From assembly GCF_014652795.1 (NCBI RefSeq), contig NZ_BMZM01000001.1, forward strand, positions 310,001 to 374,000: a stretch of 64,000 nt of DNA, read 5' to 3'. Position numbers and translations under genes: made by a program. Under the pieces are notes generated by a model that worked only from the letters and a program-made list of their open reading frames with translations, was not told the origin of the DNA and searched no databases. Below are positions 60,723-64,000 of this stretch, piece after piece; position 1 is the stretch's first letter; each line of letters opens with the position of its first letter. This stretch comes from Kushneria pakistanensis. GTDB lineage: Bacteria; Pseudomonadota; Gammaproteobacteria; Pseudomonadales; Halomonadaceae.

Positions 60723-64000
<3,278 letters not shown>

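Overview
The window reads as chromosome of a GC-rich gammaproteobacterium. The gene set (bo3-type ubiquinol oxidase, AbgT-family transporter, two MscS-type channels, YejK, DbpA, RlmA, RlmE, TadA) and acidic, charge-rich protein tails fit a halotolerant member of the Halomonadaceae (Halomonas/Kushneria-like). That placement is inference from gene content; there is no rRNA here to confirm it. I see no tRNA, rRNA, CRISPR array or intact insertion sequence. Most of the window is ordinary, densely packed chromosome.

Layout. 1-3527 (minus) is the N-terminal 1175 residues of a very large DUF4011-type SF1 helicase that runs off the left edge. This family includes reported antiphage defence proteins, and this one carries a transglutaminase-like Cys-His-Asp set in front of DUF4011. 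An AT-rich gap (3528-3917) separates it from core genes: a YafP-like acetyltransferase, a SpoU methyltransferase coupled to a FAD oxidoreductase, and rlmE. 8-16 kb holds a lipoprotein, a second YafP-like acetyltransferase, an MscS channel, a PQQ-type sugar dehydrogenase with a DUF2231 membrane protein, a LysR regulator, a DsbA-like protein and an MBL lipoprotein. 16-24 kb is an iron-linked block: an OmpR/EnvZ-type two-component pair divergent from a Fur-boxed TonB receptor, then two MFS carriers. A heavily deleted alpha/beta-hydrolase-domain pseudogene follows.

24-36 kb holds a diguanylate cyclase, YqaA, AbgT, a second MscS channel with a repeat-rich charged tail, an HxlR-controlled oxidoreductase cluster, a TetR/MFS efflux pair with a perfect palindromic operator, YghU and a protoporphyrinogen oxidase. 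37.3-40.9 kb is a complete phnDCEE transporter preceded by a convincing Pho box but not followed by any phosphonate-degrading enzyme. 41-44 kb is a tightly overlapping symporter/solA-like/rlmA unit. 44.5-48.6 kb is cyoABCD on the minus strand.

48.8-64 kb contains a deaminase, YejK, small envelope proteins, a YebC/YeeN protein, DbpA and a RIO kinase. Next comes a translationally coupled pair of an H-NOX haem sensor and a GGDEF-EAL protein (candidate NO to c-di-GMP switch). The window closes with DUF4142 and DUF3817 proteins, a divergent AraC/alcohol dehydrogenase pair, tadA, and a membrane GGDEF protein that runs off the right edge.

Recurring themes are c-di-GMP signalling (three proteins), osmotic and envelope functions (two MscS paralogues), nutrient acquisition under Fur and PhoB control, and stress or efflux operons with readable palindromic operators. 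Two members of one acetyltransferase family and two of one MscS family lie in the same window, which suggests local duplication.
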